A stretch of 64,000 bases of DNA, taken from assembly GCA_029204225.1 (NCBI GenBank), contig CM055102.1, forward strand, positions 48,578,870 to 48,642,869. Direction: 5' to 3'. This DNA is from Diphasiastrum complanatum. Taxonomy: Eukaryota > Streptophyta > Lycopodiopsida > Lycopodiales > Lycopodiaceae. Below, in pieces: positions 20,715 through 31,550 of the stretch (its first letter is position 1; each line of letters starts with the position of its first letter). A model generated the notes under the pieces. The model had not been told where the DNA came from. It was given only the letters and a program-made list of their open reading frames with translations, and did no database searches. A program made the translations under genes and the position numbers.

Positions 20715-22635
20715 TTGTGTATTTTTATTAGTATTAACGAAGGTGGTAGAGATGGTAGCAACAGAGATAAGAGGGATGGTAACGGGTGTGGTAACAATGG
20801 TGGTGGAAGTGGTGGAAGTCATCCCTTCTGTTGTGTCTTCGTGAGTGGGATCAACTGCAGTTGTATCTTTTGCTCATGTAGTTGCAAGATGATTCCTTTC
20901 TCCCTCCTTTGAAACTGTTGCCTATGGGTGGATGGCCACCACAAAAGCCATAGTTGGCTGGACACAAGGGGGTGATATAGGAACTGGAGGTGGTCCCGAT
21001 GGAGATGGAGATCTAGAACATTGAGCAGATGATTGCACTGGGAGCTGGGTGTCCATGATCTGGTGCTGAGGTGAGGAGGCGACAAGTGAGATTTGTCGAC
21101 GACGGGTGTATCTTGGTTGGAGGCTAGCTTCTTTTTCATCTCCATTGTCTTCATTGGGAGATGGAACATCTTCGTACCCAACTATCTTCTTCTTCTGTTT
21201 TCTTGCAGCTAGCTGATTTGTCGTAGATGGCGGTGGGTGATCGGACTCCATGTCGGATTCAGGAGTTGGTTTGTTGGCGGTCATCTTCATCTTCTACTTC
21301 TTTGGTGGTGGTCTGGTATCAGCAAGTTGGGAAGTTGGTGGTGATGACCGGTCATGCCTCTTCTTGATGCAACGCTCATGAGCTACAACAACGTGTGGGG
21401 AAGATGTGGATGGGGTATAGCTACTAAAAATTTTAAAACATCTCTATCTTATGTTTGTTGATGTTTGGGGGTCCTACCCATGTAAATACTTTGTACATAT
21501 CCAAGGTATGTGAATTGAGCACATATCCTTGTAGAATAGGGCAATTTTGGGCTAGGTAGATCAAATTCCAATGACATGCATAAAGTCTAGTTGGTCTAGT
21601 ATGACATGCAATAATATTGACAATTTCTAGAGTGACACATGTAGAATTTCACATGGAATTGGTCAATTATGACCTTGTAGAAACTCGAGCCACAATAAAT
21701 GCATTGTGTCCTAAGTTTCCATTATGACATGCAAACACTCTAATGGACACATGCATGTAGTTTTGTACATGGCTAGTTGAGAAATTGACATTTGGAGAAA
21801 GTAGGTAGAAGTTAGGTGCATTCTGTGCATGCAAGGAGTTAGGTGTTAGGATAATAGTAATTTGCACTTGAATAGGTGTAGAATATGCATTGAATGCAAG
21901 GATTTTGGCTCTCCTATATATGTACATATCATTCTCATTCATTTCGAATGATGAATCAAGCTTTGGTAATGTCATAATGTCAAATTTGGATCACATGTTA
22001 TTTTGCTTGTAATTGTACTCTCTCTCTCTAACTCAAATTTTGTGTCTTCTTCATACATGATCTTGCTTGTGTGCTTTCCCTATTTGTGAGGAATTAATGT
22101 CGCTTTGATATGTAGCATTCTAGATTGTGCTCTAGCCATAGATCTGTTGGTAGATTGCAGGATTGCTCTACATGTGATCTGTGTGCCACTACAAATCATG
22201 AAATAGATCATTCACACTTTTTGTGTGGTTCTCCACATATGTGAATTTGCTGGATTTTCATCAATAGCGTCGGCTAGCAGCAACATCTCTTGCAAGCAAC
22301 GCAAGCTTCAAGTCACATGAAGACTGACTTTGAGCAAAATAAAAAAAGATGTAGCCCAATGATGTGACTGGGGCTCTATTTTGGAGGGCATGGGTCAACC
22401 GTCTAGAGATAAATCCAGCCCAATTATACATGTTATGCTGGGCTTCATAGGATGCGGCAAGCATGGCAAAAATCTGGAGTGAAATCCGCAATAGATGTGT
22501 CTTGCACGTAAATGTGTACCTAGTGAGGTAGGCACAGACAGCTCCTAATTCCTTGGATTTGATGGCTTCGAGGAGGTCTGCCATTTTAGGAGTGTTTGTA
22601 GTGGTGAGGAATGCAAATGTATTGAAAAGATGCAA
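20715..22635 (-). pseudogene. ORF-X copy 1, split by a solo LTR
   Basis: The minus-strand frame at 22635-22261 reads MADLLEAIKSKELGAVCAYL, then HNMYNWAGFISRRLTHALQN, then APVTSLGYIFFYF. After the inserted LTR, coding-like sequence resumes at about 21410 with KKRHDRSSPPTSQL and continues (21290-20922) as a basic, Pro/Ser-rich region (RKQKKKIVGYEDVPSPN, RSPSPSGPPPVPISPP). The same order of a compact domain followed by a Ser/Pro-rich basic region is seen at 58053-56800, so the two are homologous. It carries stops and frameshifts, and I do not recognise the family. A retroelement-encoded protein is likely given the LTR beside copy 2. No signal peptide or membrane segment is visible. Confidence 0.55.
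21456..22260 (+). mobile_element. Solo LTR related to the LTR at 1465-2264
   Basis: 805 bp from TGTTGATG to GGATTTTCA, the same length and layout as the LTR at 1465-2264 but well diverged. Contains CTCTCCTATATATGTACA (TATA) and a (CT)n tract. It has no internal domain and lies within ORF-X. No exact target duplication is seen, so it is old or was edited at the ends. Confidence 0.7.
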
Positions 22636-22639
22636 AGGT

Positions 22640-23889
22640 ATCGAAAAGTGAGGAGACTCGAAAAAAATTGAGAAAACTCGAAAAAATAGACAAACTCAAA
22701 AAACAGAGAAACTTGAAAAATAAAGAAACTCGAAAAACAGAGAAACTCGAATAATAGAGAAACTCAAAAAATAGAAAAATTCGAAAAAATGAGGATACTT
22801 TGAAAAAATTCAGAAAGCAGAGTGAGGGTGGCGGATGCAGTAAAAAGAAAAAAAAGAGTGGTCGTCGAATGGAATTTGATGCAAAAATGTAGAATTGCAG
22901 CTGGAGATAAAGTAAATGGCGGATACAAGCTGGCGGATTCAATTGTTTTTTTTTGTGGGATGGAACTATTTGTTGATCGTGGGCGAATGAAATTGATAGG
23001 TACAGTGGCAGATATAAAAAGAGGGTACATGTGAAAGATGGTGATTGCAGATAGCTTATAAAAATAACGGATACAAATGACAGATGCACTGGGCCGATGG
23101 GAGGATGGCGGCTGGATTCACTTGGCAAGTGACTCAGATGATACATGCATGTGAAGGAGCGATGGAGATAGCGGTCAGTTTGGAATTGAAGACGGCTGCA
23201 ATTGGATCTAAAAATGGCAGATGTAGATGGCTTTGAAGATGGTGGCTGCAATTGGCTCTGAAGAACAGTTGTATGTAAATATTTTGGAGAGCGATCAGTG
23301 TGCAGTTGAAATCGGCTGAATTGGATGAGAAGGCCAGAAAAGCGCCAAAGATTTGGTAATCTGACATGAGTTTTCCTGAGAATTATGAAGAAAGGAGCAA
23401 CCGACAAATTTATAGGAAAAATCTCGGGCAAGCGTCAGATGCAAATTATCATCGGGAATTTTAGTGGAATTCTGAATCGAAAAAAATAGAAAAGACTCGA
23501 AAAATTGTGAAAGACTCAAAAAATTTGATAAGTATCGAAAAATTGTCAAAGACTTGAAAAATAATTAGTATCAAAAAAATTGTCAAGGAGTCGAAAATCT
23601 GATAAGTATCAAAAAATGTTTAAAATTTCAAAGTATGTAGAAATTTACAAGAGACAAGAAAACAACAAGTATTCAAAAAATTACAAAGGATTGAAAAAAT
23701 ATTTTTTGAGCTCGTGCTTAAAAATCGAAATCTTCACATATTTTTTGTATTTTCCAAGAATATCAAATAGATGGCATTCTAAAAATTTGAGTAGGAATAT
23801 ACATTGAAAAAAACACATGGAAAAAATAAGTCTAATTATTAGACACGAGAAAAGAAAAGAAAAATAAAAGAAAATGAGAAGAAATCCCG
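22640..23889 (-). repeat. Probable 3' LTR/UTR of gypsy A1 with A-rich degenerate arrays
   Basis: Lies directly after the integrase C-terminus of gypsy A1. Two arrays of a degenerate 15-20-bp A-rich motif (AGAAACTCGAAAAA) occupy 22640-22815 and 23470-23720. A TATA-like CCTATAAATTTG (minus) sits near 23415. A similar A-rich array is in the A2 leader at 34560-34800, which supports an LTR or UTR origin. Limits are not defined. Confidence 0.4.
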
Positions 23890-25639
23890 AAGTGCACCTC
23901 AAATAGGACCTATGGTAAATGTGTCTTCATAGTATCACCGTAGACGACTACCATTGACTAAGGTGTCAAGGGGTATGCCTTCTAGCATCTCTAATTCCAC
24001 GACACCATTTGTAAAAATCTTCTGGACAACATAAGAATCTTGGCTACGGAATTTCAATTTGTTGGATGGACTTTGGAAGATGTGTAAAGTAAAACTTTAT
24101 CACCATCATGAATATCCTTAGTTCGGACATGATGATCATGCCAGGCCTTCTGTCATCGTTTGTGGACTAACTGTGCATGGCAAGATATAAGACGTGTTTC
24201 ACACAATTTTTGACAACGTGAAAGGTCGATTCTGAACTTGGTGTTGATAAGCATTATCATCACACAAGTCTTTGGCAAAAGCTAAAGTGACGCGTAAGGA
24301 TGGAATCAAAAATTCTACTGGCATAACAGCCTCTTGGCCATATACCAGCTCAAAAGGTGTTTTCCAATCCGTGGCTCGCTTTGGCATTGTATGATAGGCC
24401 CAGATAGCAGAGAATAACTTAGTTTCCCAATCTGATCAACTAGTTTTTACTATCTTGGTTAAGATTTTAAAAATCATTTTATTCGTAGACTCAGCTAGTC
24501 CATGCATCTAGGATAGTACGTGTCATGCCCATGACTGGTCTCGGGTAGCGTGTCCATGCTAGGGACTGGTAGACCAAAAACCCGTAAGTTAATTGTGACT
24601 ATAAGGAAATTGGGGGTGTTATGTGTTACATGGTCATAATTAATGGTTGTAGGCCTAAACACATGGTGGTGGAGTTGGTATGGGTCTATCAGTGAGTCAT
24701 TAGGGAACTGGATGACGTGGCCCAGATAGGCTGCAAAGGTGTCCAGTGAGGTGTCACAGTGCACTACTAGTGGTGCATGGGCCTTGGGAGGGTATAAGTA
24801 TACCTGCTGGGCTCTCACTAGTGTAGGCTTGATTTTGTGATTGGTAGCTACATGCTGCTGGTGTGACTCCTCTTTCCATGACTCTGATTGATCCATAGCT
24901 TGGGGGCAGATCCGTACGATCTAGGTTTGATTGGGTTGGTTTAACTTCCACCAGTTCCCATGTGTTGTTGCTTTGTATGGTATGCTTAGTCTAGAATCCT
25001 GTTGTGAGGACTTTATAGTACGGGGTACTCTTTTGATGGACAATGAAGTAATGAGTCAGTAAACTTGATTACTTTATTAAGGAAGTGAGAATCTTGATCA
25101 CTGACAAGTTCTATTGGACAACCAAATCTAGTGATGATATTTTCATAGAGGAAACATGCTACAGACTTTGCGTCGACTTTGTGTGTTGCTCTAGCCTCTA
25201 TCCATTTCATTGCATAATCGGTGGCAATTAAGATATATCATGATTGTGTGCCACGTGCTGCTGGATTAATAGGTCCAACAAAATCAATACCCCATTTGTG
25301 AAAGGCTTCGCTTTCAAGTATTGGAGTAAGGAGATTATGATTAGCTTTTCTGGTATTCTTTGCACGTTGGCAAATGTCACAAACTTTTACATAAGCGTAA
25401 GTGTCTTTGAAAAGAGTTGGCCACCAAAATCCAGCCAGAAGAATGGCCCTAGCAGTAGCATCAGAGGAGAAATGTCCACCCCCAATACCCTCGTGTGTCA
25501 AAGCAATAATCTGTCGGACTTCAGACTCATGGGCACAATGACGTGTAATACCATCAACACCTAACTTATATAGTTGTCCCGCAATAAGATGATATGGTAA
25601 AGATGTCACAATAAGTTTGATTTTTTGCGGTTTGGTCAA
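23890..25639 (-). pseudogene. Gypsy A1 integrase, split by a solo LTR
   Basis: From 25639 leftward: LAHEGIGGGHFS-like zinc module (ALTHEGIGGGHFSSDATARA), CDICQRAK, then KWGIDFVGPINPAA with the first Asp. Next FLYENIITRFGCPIELVSDQ (second Asp; the usual SDQG is SDQD) and HQKSTPYY, then the inserted LTR. Beyond it come HGLAESTNKMIFKILTKIV with the catalytic Glu, TPFELVYGQEAVMPVEF, and the C-terminal SH3-like part SYVVQKIFTNGVVELEMLEG, VNGSRLR. All three catalytic positions survive, but frameshifts and stops are present. Integrase inserts the element cDNA. Confidence 0.85.
24521..25017 (+). mobile_element. Solo-LTR-like insertion in the A1 integrase
   Basis: About 495 bp starting TGTCATGCCC between HQKSTPYY and HGLAEST codons. 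Flanked by an 8-bp direct repeat ATAGTACG (24513-24520 and 25015-25022). TG start, internal TATA-like GGGTATAAGTATACC and no coding capacity fit a solo LTR of another gypsy family. The 3' end is not a clean CA. Confidence 0.7.
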
Positions 25640-25861
25640 ATGAGGATCTATCTCCCCAATGGCTAGATATCTAGTGATATCATCTGCCCATAATGGAGTC
25701 GCATCTATATAAAATAGACACGTATATGGTAACTCGTCATTTATTGGCTCATCAGATGCTTCAACATTAGGTAATCATTAAAAAATGATCAGCCAGAAAA
25801 TGTTGTGATCTCTTTCGAATAATAACTTGAAAGTCAAATTCTAAAAGAATCAACAACCATC

Positions 25862-26617
25862 GTACTAACTGCGCTTTATCGGCGTAGTGTATTTAAAAAT
25901 TCAATAATAACTTGTGAGGCCCAGAAAGATGTAAATTTCTTTCACTGTGCTGGGTAGGGGCATTTCAAGAATGGCTCTGATCTTTTTAGGATCAGTGGCG
26001 ATACCATTTCGAGAATGGCCTAGTACCACACCATGGGTAACCCAGATCTGGCACTTGTCGGAATTCAATGAAATTCCGAACTTTCGACAACAAATGAACA
26101 ATTGTTCAAGGGCATCGAGATGCTTATCTTGAGAGGAATGCACACCAAGATCATTGAGATAAATCTCTAGATTCTTGTGCCACTGATCCTTGAAAGCTCG
26201 TTGCGTTACCCATTGAAATGTGGATGGAGCATTGTACAGACCGAATGGCATAATGTTAAACTCTGTAACAAAAGCCATTTTAAAACGATCTTCAGGAGCA
26301 ATTAGGACTAAGATATAGCCACTAAAACCATCGAGGTAGGCAGAAGCTTCAGCTTCCTACCATATCTTAGAGGATTTGTGTAGTCAGAGGTAAGGTAAGG
26401 GAAAATGATCCTTCTCTGTTTGATCTTTAAGTTTATCTAAATCCACGTAGATACGGAGTTTACCATTCTTCTTAGCACCACCACAATTGGTGATACCCAT
26501 ATGCTCAATTTTCATATATGAAACCAGCATTGAGAAGCTTTTGAATATCTTCTCGTATGTTCTCACGATATGTAGGATTGGTGCGATAAGGTTTTGCTCA
26601 GACACGTATGGCACCAT
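25862..26617 (-). pseudogene. Gypsy A1 reverse transcriptase (catalytic Asp lost)
   Basis: 26617-26384 contains ADQ-free N-terminal blocks MVSYMKIEHMGITNCGGAKK-like and NGKLRIYVDLDKLKD, EKDHFPLP. After a frameshift, 26278-25901 gives MAFVTEFNIMPFGLYNAPST, FQWVTQRAF, EIYLNDLGVHSS, FGISLNSDKCQIWV, VVLGHSRNGIATDPKKI. The active box YLDD is YLND (codon AAT, 26153-26155), while the A2 copy keeps YLDD. The RNase H domain expected to the left is missing: sequence jumps at 25861 from the integrase linker to the RT end. Confidence 0.9.
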
Positions 26618-27195
26618 ACTACAATGGGGATTGTATGGACGACAACGTCAGGAGGAACCCCTTTTATCTTTTTATAATTCCATGCAAACACATCTCTGTA
26701 TTTGCACAATAACTGTTCCAAGTCCCGTAATAGGGTTGGATTCAGGTGGGCTCCTACATGTACGATACGGTCGATGTCTTCATCATCATCCTTTAGATTA
26801 AGAGGTATGGTCTTTGCAGGTCCTTCAAAAGACATGGATGACGGTTGAGGCTCTCGTTTTGGCTTAACCATACTGATGATGACATTATTAGTGGTGTAAT
26901 CCTTAGAATGCTGGGAAACATTATAAAGTGGATCATCAACTACCTTGTGTGGGATTTTAGAAATATCCTCTACAGATTTACTTGTAGATGATAAAGCCTG
27001 ACTAGGATTTTTATGATTTTGAATCAAAAGTTGATGTTTCAGTTTTTCACGTATTTGGAATTGCTTATCAGTCAATCGTACTTGAACTCTTGATTTGTTT
27101 GTTAGCATGTGGAATATTTGTTGATTGGTAATAGTAGGCATGCATGAATGTTTTGGTGTTTTTTCAGGAACTAAGTCTTTGTCAATGGTGTTCAA
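26563..27195 (-). pseudogene. Gypsy A1 protease-RT linker
   Basis: A 210-codon frame with the gypsy linker pattern (VGAHLNPTLLRDLEQLL, KYRDVFAWNYKKIKGVPPDV), normally just before RT. Followed by a frameshift into RT. Near-identical partner at 31529-32128. Confidence 0.8.
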
Positions 27196-27202
27196 GATTT
27201 CG

Positions 27203-27742
27203 TCATTGTGTACATCCCATTAATAGACTTTGAGTTTGGGTCGGTATACACGAGTGTGAATTGGTTGTGGATGTTGCACAACAAGCCAATGGTGATGGAA
27301 GCTTAATCTCTTTCGGTATACGACGCTTTCCTAAACGCTCGGGATCCAGTAAGTGAATTAGCTGGTCATCGGCAATTTTGATTAGCAAATTGCTTATGTG
27401 ACCGACAGGTGTCGTCATTTGTTGGTCAGCCATACGTAATTTGTACTTAGGCTTTTCCAATGTGGATATTCCCCATGCCTTTGCTAAGGACAAGGCGATG
27501 ATGTTCACGCCAGAGCCACTATCAAGAATGGCTTGTACGGATGGATAAGATTTATGGTGCACTGATAAAGTGATGCTGTTACCTTTAGCAAAACCTATAT
27601 TAAGTAAGCTCATGTCAACATTATGAACCACTTTAGCGTTTTCCGGATGTCTTGACTTATTTGGTACATCAAGCTGCTGGGAGCTATGCAATATGGCATC
27701 CCGTAGGGGTTTGGAAAACTTGACGGTCGTGTAGAAGGGCAT
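27203..27742 (-). pseudogene. Gypsy A1 aspartic protease
   Basis: Retropepsin-like domain with active site AILDSGSGVNIIALSLAKAW (D-S-G). Upstream basic segment VKFSKPLRDAILHSSQQLD; downstream KYKLRMADQQMTTPVGHISN. It would process the polyprotein. The A2 copy has DSGSS at the same place. 179 codons open, but separated by stops from its neighbours. Confidence 0.85.
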
Positions 27743-27913
27743 GGTGATTTGAGGTTGTAAGAGATTGGAAAGAACCTCTATTCCTCATGGTGGTTGCCCC
27801 TGCATAGGTAATTGGGCGTGGGCGTATGGTGGAGTAGAAATTTTAGCTTCAGCTCTATCAAACTCATCTCAAAACTCATGGTATTGCCTTTGAGCTTCTA
27901 TAGGGTCAGGGTA

Positions 27914-28437
27914 AAATTTTGGACCAAATTTGCAAAGTCATCTCCTAGACCATTAAGGACAATTTGTACAAGCTCTCCATCATGAATATTCTCTCCAATG
28001 AAAGCCAACTCCCTATTTAGAGACTTGATTCTGAGTACATAATCCTGTGCACTCTCCTCACTTCTCTTCATGCTTTGCAAAATCTGATTTCTAAGCATGA
28101 GTACTCTTGAAGTGTTACTAGATTCATAGATTGATTTTAAAGACTCCCAAGCCTCTTTAGCACTAGTACATGTTGATACTTCTCTCAACAAATCATTGCT
28201 CACATTCATCTTCACACAATGAAGTGCAAGCCTAGATCTCTTCTTGTATCTAGCTAACTCCTGTGCACCTAGAGGTTCATCTTCATCTTCAATCAAGAAC
28301 TCATGAAGGTCTTGGAGCACCAAGAGTGACTCCATTCTAACCTTCCAAATAGCATAATTTGTAGAATTCAATCTCTCACTAGCTTCTAGAAGGTATGCTC
28401 CAGCAGATCCCATCTTACTAGTGACTTCTACAAACAA
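27914..28437 (-). pseudogene. Copia-D gag, truncated
   Basis: Open from 28437 (a better start is MGSAGAYLLEASERLNSTNY at 28413). Blocks IWKVRMESLLVLQDLHEFL, DEDEPLGAQELARYKKRSRL, SAKEAWESLKSIYESSN, LRNQILQSMKRSEESAQDY and GELVQIVLNGLGDDFANLV form a UBN2-type copia gag. Open throughout and rather well preserved, but the C-terminal zinc knuckle and all pol are cut off at the junction. Related to the gag at 46745-47403. Confidence 0.85.
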
Positions 28438-28458
28438 GAAATAGATTTGATTGACTTG

Positions 28459-28800
28459 AAACTCACAAAGGTCTCACACTTGCAGTGTTTCACTCAAATT
28501 TGATTTCTAATCCAACAAATGGACTTATAATCACAGTTCTATCACTCCCTCACAAAGTTGGAATGAAGATAAGATGAAGTGAAAACTACCTTCAAACAAA
28601 TCTTGCCAAGAAATGGATTTGATTGTCTGTAGAAACTCGCTAAGGTCTCTCTCTTGGAGTTTTTCACTCAAATTAGATTTCTAATCCAACAAATGGACTT
28701 ATAATCTCAGTTCTAGCACTCCCTCACAAAGTTGGAATGAAGATAAGATGATGTGAAATCTACTTACAATCAAATCTTGCCAAATTTGGCTATTCTTGGA
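28459..28800. repeat. 182-bp tandem duplication in the Copia-D leader
   Basis: Two copies sharing CACTCAAATT-GATTTCTAATCC and CACTCCCTCACAAAGTTGG, starting near 28459 and 28642. They lie between gag and the primer site and differ by scattered substitutions. Confidence 0.8.
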
Positions 28801-29205
28801 CAAAAAAATGACTTAATCTCTTTTTCCTTCTTGGTGTACTTTCAAGACCTGTTTTTAACCTTAATAGGACTTGAACTCAGCCTAGATTAATTAGATTCCA
28901 TGAAACAAATTCAAATCTAATCAATGGCAAATGATCTTGGTAGATTATCCTAGGATCTCCACCAAAAATTACACCAACAGCTCACAAATTGAATTTTTTT
29001 TGGATCAAATGAATACCATGCATTAAATGCAGGTTCAGAGGTGCCCACACATGTGGACAGTAGGAATTTGGACCCCTACCAAGTTAGGGATCAAATCTTC
29101 TCACCAAAATCAAGATTCTAGCTTGCCCTCTCAATACTAGCTTTTAGCACCAAAACTTGCTAAAAATGGATTTGCATTAGATCAATGGCTTATGCTCTTG
29201 TACTT

Positions 29206-29218
29206 GTCTCTGATACCA
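29206..29218 (-). other. Copia-D primer-binding site
   Basis: The minus strand reads TGGTATCAGAGAC directly beside the LTR end TTTCACA. Confidence 0.9.
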
Positions 29219-29920
29219 TGTGAAAGTACTGTACTTTAGGACCATAAATGGATCTACGAAAGATCCACAAGAGTGATTGGATGCTTGCTTAACAATCTAT
29301 CAGAAAACTAGACACAAAAAAGTTGATCTAGATTGGCAATTTGACAAACAACAAGCATTAACAATCAAAAGCATTGATCAACATCAAAATCCGAGCCCAC
29401 AAGTGTGTACTACAAGCTGTAGTACAGCCTTAAACCTCAAAAACAAGTAGAAATTGATTTGGTTTCATTTGGATCACAAAAACTCAATGTACATAGTGAA
29501 CTAGCTTGAGATTGCCAATGAGCTCCAAAAATTTTCTATCTTCTCACTATGGAGAGAGGGAATACATAGCAAATTCGACTTCCTTCTTGAAGTTAGGTGG
29601 ATTTCCAGCATGTAATAAGGAGGTTAACTCACTCTCCTTGACCTAAAATGAAACCTTAGTCTATTTCCTAGAGTCATGCTTGGTAGATAGCTAGTTGGTC
29701 AAATTTTCATCTTAAATCTAGGGTTTAGGTCCTATAAACTAGGAATCACTACCAAAATGACATGACCAACCCTATGGACTTGACCTACTCTACATTAGGA
29801 TGGGTTTCCCACGTGGCATCATGGCCTCACATGTGTGGGGCCCACTTGTGTACACAATTTACACTATTCTACATGGTTTTTGATCAAGCTAGATTTGCCA
29901 ATTTTTGGCAATTCTTCACA
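29219..29920 (-). repeat. Copia-D 5' LTR
   Basis: 702 bp with TGTGAAG...CTTTCACA ends (TGTGAA/TTCACA inverted). On the right it abuts gypsy A2 integrase, where ACAAATG matches the uninterrupted A1 sequence GCAAATG. Confidence 0.85.
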
Positions 29921-30240
29921 ACAAATGTTACAAACTTTTACATAAGCGTAAGTGTCTTTGAAAAGAGTTGGCCACCAAAATCCAGCCAGAAGAATGGCCC
30001 TAGAAGTAGCATCAGAGGAGAAATGTCCACCCCCAATACCCTCGTGTGTCAAAGCAATAATCTGTCGGACTTCAGACTCATGGGCACAACGACGTGTAAT
30101 ACCATCAACACCTAACTTATATAGTTGTCCCGCAATAAGATGATATGGTAAAAATTTCATAATAAGTTTGATTTTTTGCGGTTTGGTCAAATGAGGATCT
30201 ATCTCTCCAATGGCTAGATATCTAGTGATATCATCTGCCC
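29921..30240 (-). pseudogene. Gypsy A2 integrase zinc module
   Basis: The minus frame reads KLGVDGITRRCAHESEVRQI, ALTHEGIGGGHFSSDATSRA, ILLAGFWWPTLFKDTYAYVK and VCNIC: the HHCC finger of gypsy integrase, broken after the second Cys by the copia LTR. Confidence 0.85.
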
Positions 30241-30299
30241 GTAATGGAGTCGCATCTATATAAAATAGACACGTATCTGGTAACTCGTCATTTATTGGC

Positions 30300-30838
30300 T
30301 CATCAGATGCTTCAACATCAGGTAATCATTAAAAAATGATCAGCCAGAAAATGTTGTGATCTCTTTCGAATAATAACTTGAAAGTCAAATTCTAAAAGAA
30401 TCAACAACCATCGTGCAATTCATGCAGTTTTGCAAGGTTTATTCAATAGGTAAAGAAGAGCATGATGGTCGATATAGAATACAAAAAGTTGGCCTAACAA
30501 ATAATGTCAAAATTGTTGAGCAACATAGACCATTGCTAGTGCTTCTCAATCTGTTGTGGAATAGTTAACCTCAGCTGGAACAGGCTGACGACTTAGGAAA
30601 CGGATTGGAAAATTCTTTATGTATTCTCTAGGTTGCATTAAAACAACGCCAAAGGCATACTTTCTAGCGTCCGTATGCACATGGAACTCCTTATTATAAT
30701 CGGACACACGAAGAATGAGTGCAATAACTAAAGCCTGTTTAAGATCTTCAAAGACTTTAATCCTATCTTCTATCCACCTTGGGTTGGTAATGAATTGATA
30801 TACTAACCGCGCTTTATCGGCGTAGTGTATTTAAAAAT
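30300..30838 (-). pseudogene. Gypsy A2 RNase H
   Basis: FHVHTDARKYAFGVVLMQPR, NFPIRFLSRQPVPAEVNYST, VFYIDHHALLYLLNKPCKTA and QHFLADHF carry the RNase H Asp/Glu positions. Three in-frame stops interrupt it. About 395 bp of this domain (30415-30808) are absent from A1. Confidence 0.8.
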
Positions 30839-31550
30839 TCAATAATAACTTGTGTGGCCCAGAAAGATGTAGGTTTCTTTCACTGTGCTGGGTAGGGGCA
30901 TTTCAAGAATGGCTCTGATCTTTTTAGGATCAGTGGCGATACCATTTCGAGAATGGCCTAGTACCACACCATGGGTAACCCAGATCTGGCACTTGTCGGA
31001 ATTCAATGAAATTCCGAACTTTCGACAACAAATGAGCAATTGTTCAAGGGCATCGAGATGCTTATCTTGAGAGGAATGCACACCAAGATCATCGAGATAA
31101 ATCTCTAGATTCTTGTGCCACTGATCCTTGAAAGCTCGTTGCGTTACCCATTGAAATGTGGATGGAGCATTGCACAGAATGAATGGCATAACGTTAAACT
31201 CTGTAACAAAAGCCATTTTAAAAAAATCTTCAGGAGCAATTTGGACTAAGATATAGCCACTAAAACCATCGAGGAAGGCAGAAGCTTCAGCTTCCTGCCA
31301 TATCTTAGAGGATTTGTGTAGTCAGAGGTAAGGGAAAATGATCCTTCTCTGTTTGATCTTTAAGTTTATCTAAATCCACGTAGATACGGAGTTTACCATT
31401 CTTCTTGGCACCACCACAATTGGTGATACCCATATGCTCAATTTTCATATATGAAACCAGCATTGAGAAGCTTTTGAATATCTTCTCGTATGTTCTCACG
31501 ATATGTAGGATTGGTGCGATAAGGTTTTTCACGGACACGTATGGCACCAT
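30839..31550 (-). pseudogene. Gypsy A2 reverse transcriptase
   Basis: 31550-31305 holds NGKLRIYVDLDKLKD and EKDHFPLPLTTQIL. 31216-30839 holds FVTEFNVMPFILCNAPSTFQ, EIYLDDLGVHSS (YLDD intact) and GVVLGHSRNGIATDPKKI. In the usual MPFGLCNAP block Gly is Ile. A frameshift or gap separates the two halves. Confidence 0.9.

Larger units (their letters stand above)
23890..27913 (-). mobile_element. Gypsy A1 (truncated Ty3/gypsy, minus strand)
   Basis: Holds, on the minus strand, gag C-terminal trace, protease, linker, RT and integrase. RNase H is deleted. The right end stops within the region between gag and protease at about 27913, where copia gag sequence begins. Nearly identical to gypsy A2 (29921-34985), which has the same orientation. 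The pol order PR-RT-(RH)-IN is gypsy. No chromodomain follows integrase, indicating a non-chromoviral lineage. Confidence 0.85.
27914..29920 (-). mobile_element. 5' part of a copia element (Copia-D) at the gypsy A1/A2 junction
   Basis: Consists of 5' LTR, primer site, leader and the first two thirds of gag. The left end falls inside gag and is fused directly to gypsy A1 at 27913 through a short AAAATTT overlap. The right end is an intact LTR terminus in the A2 integrase. The 3' two thirds of the element are missing. Confidence 0.85.

Noticed and set aside
22586-23549. Long minus-strand frame of 281 codons rich in Ser, Phe and Leu
   Set aside because: It lies in the A-rich degenerate array; the reverse complement of GAAAAA words gives Phe/Ser codons, so openness follows from composition.
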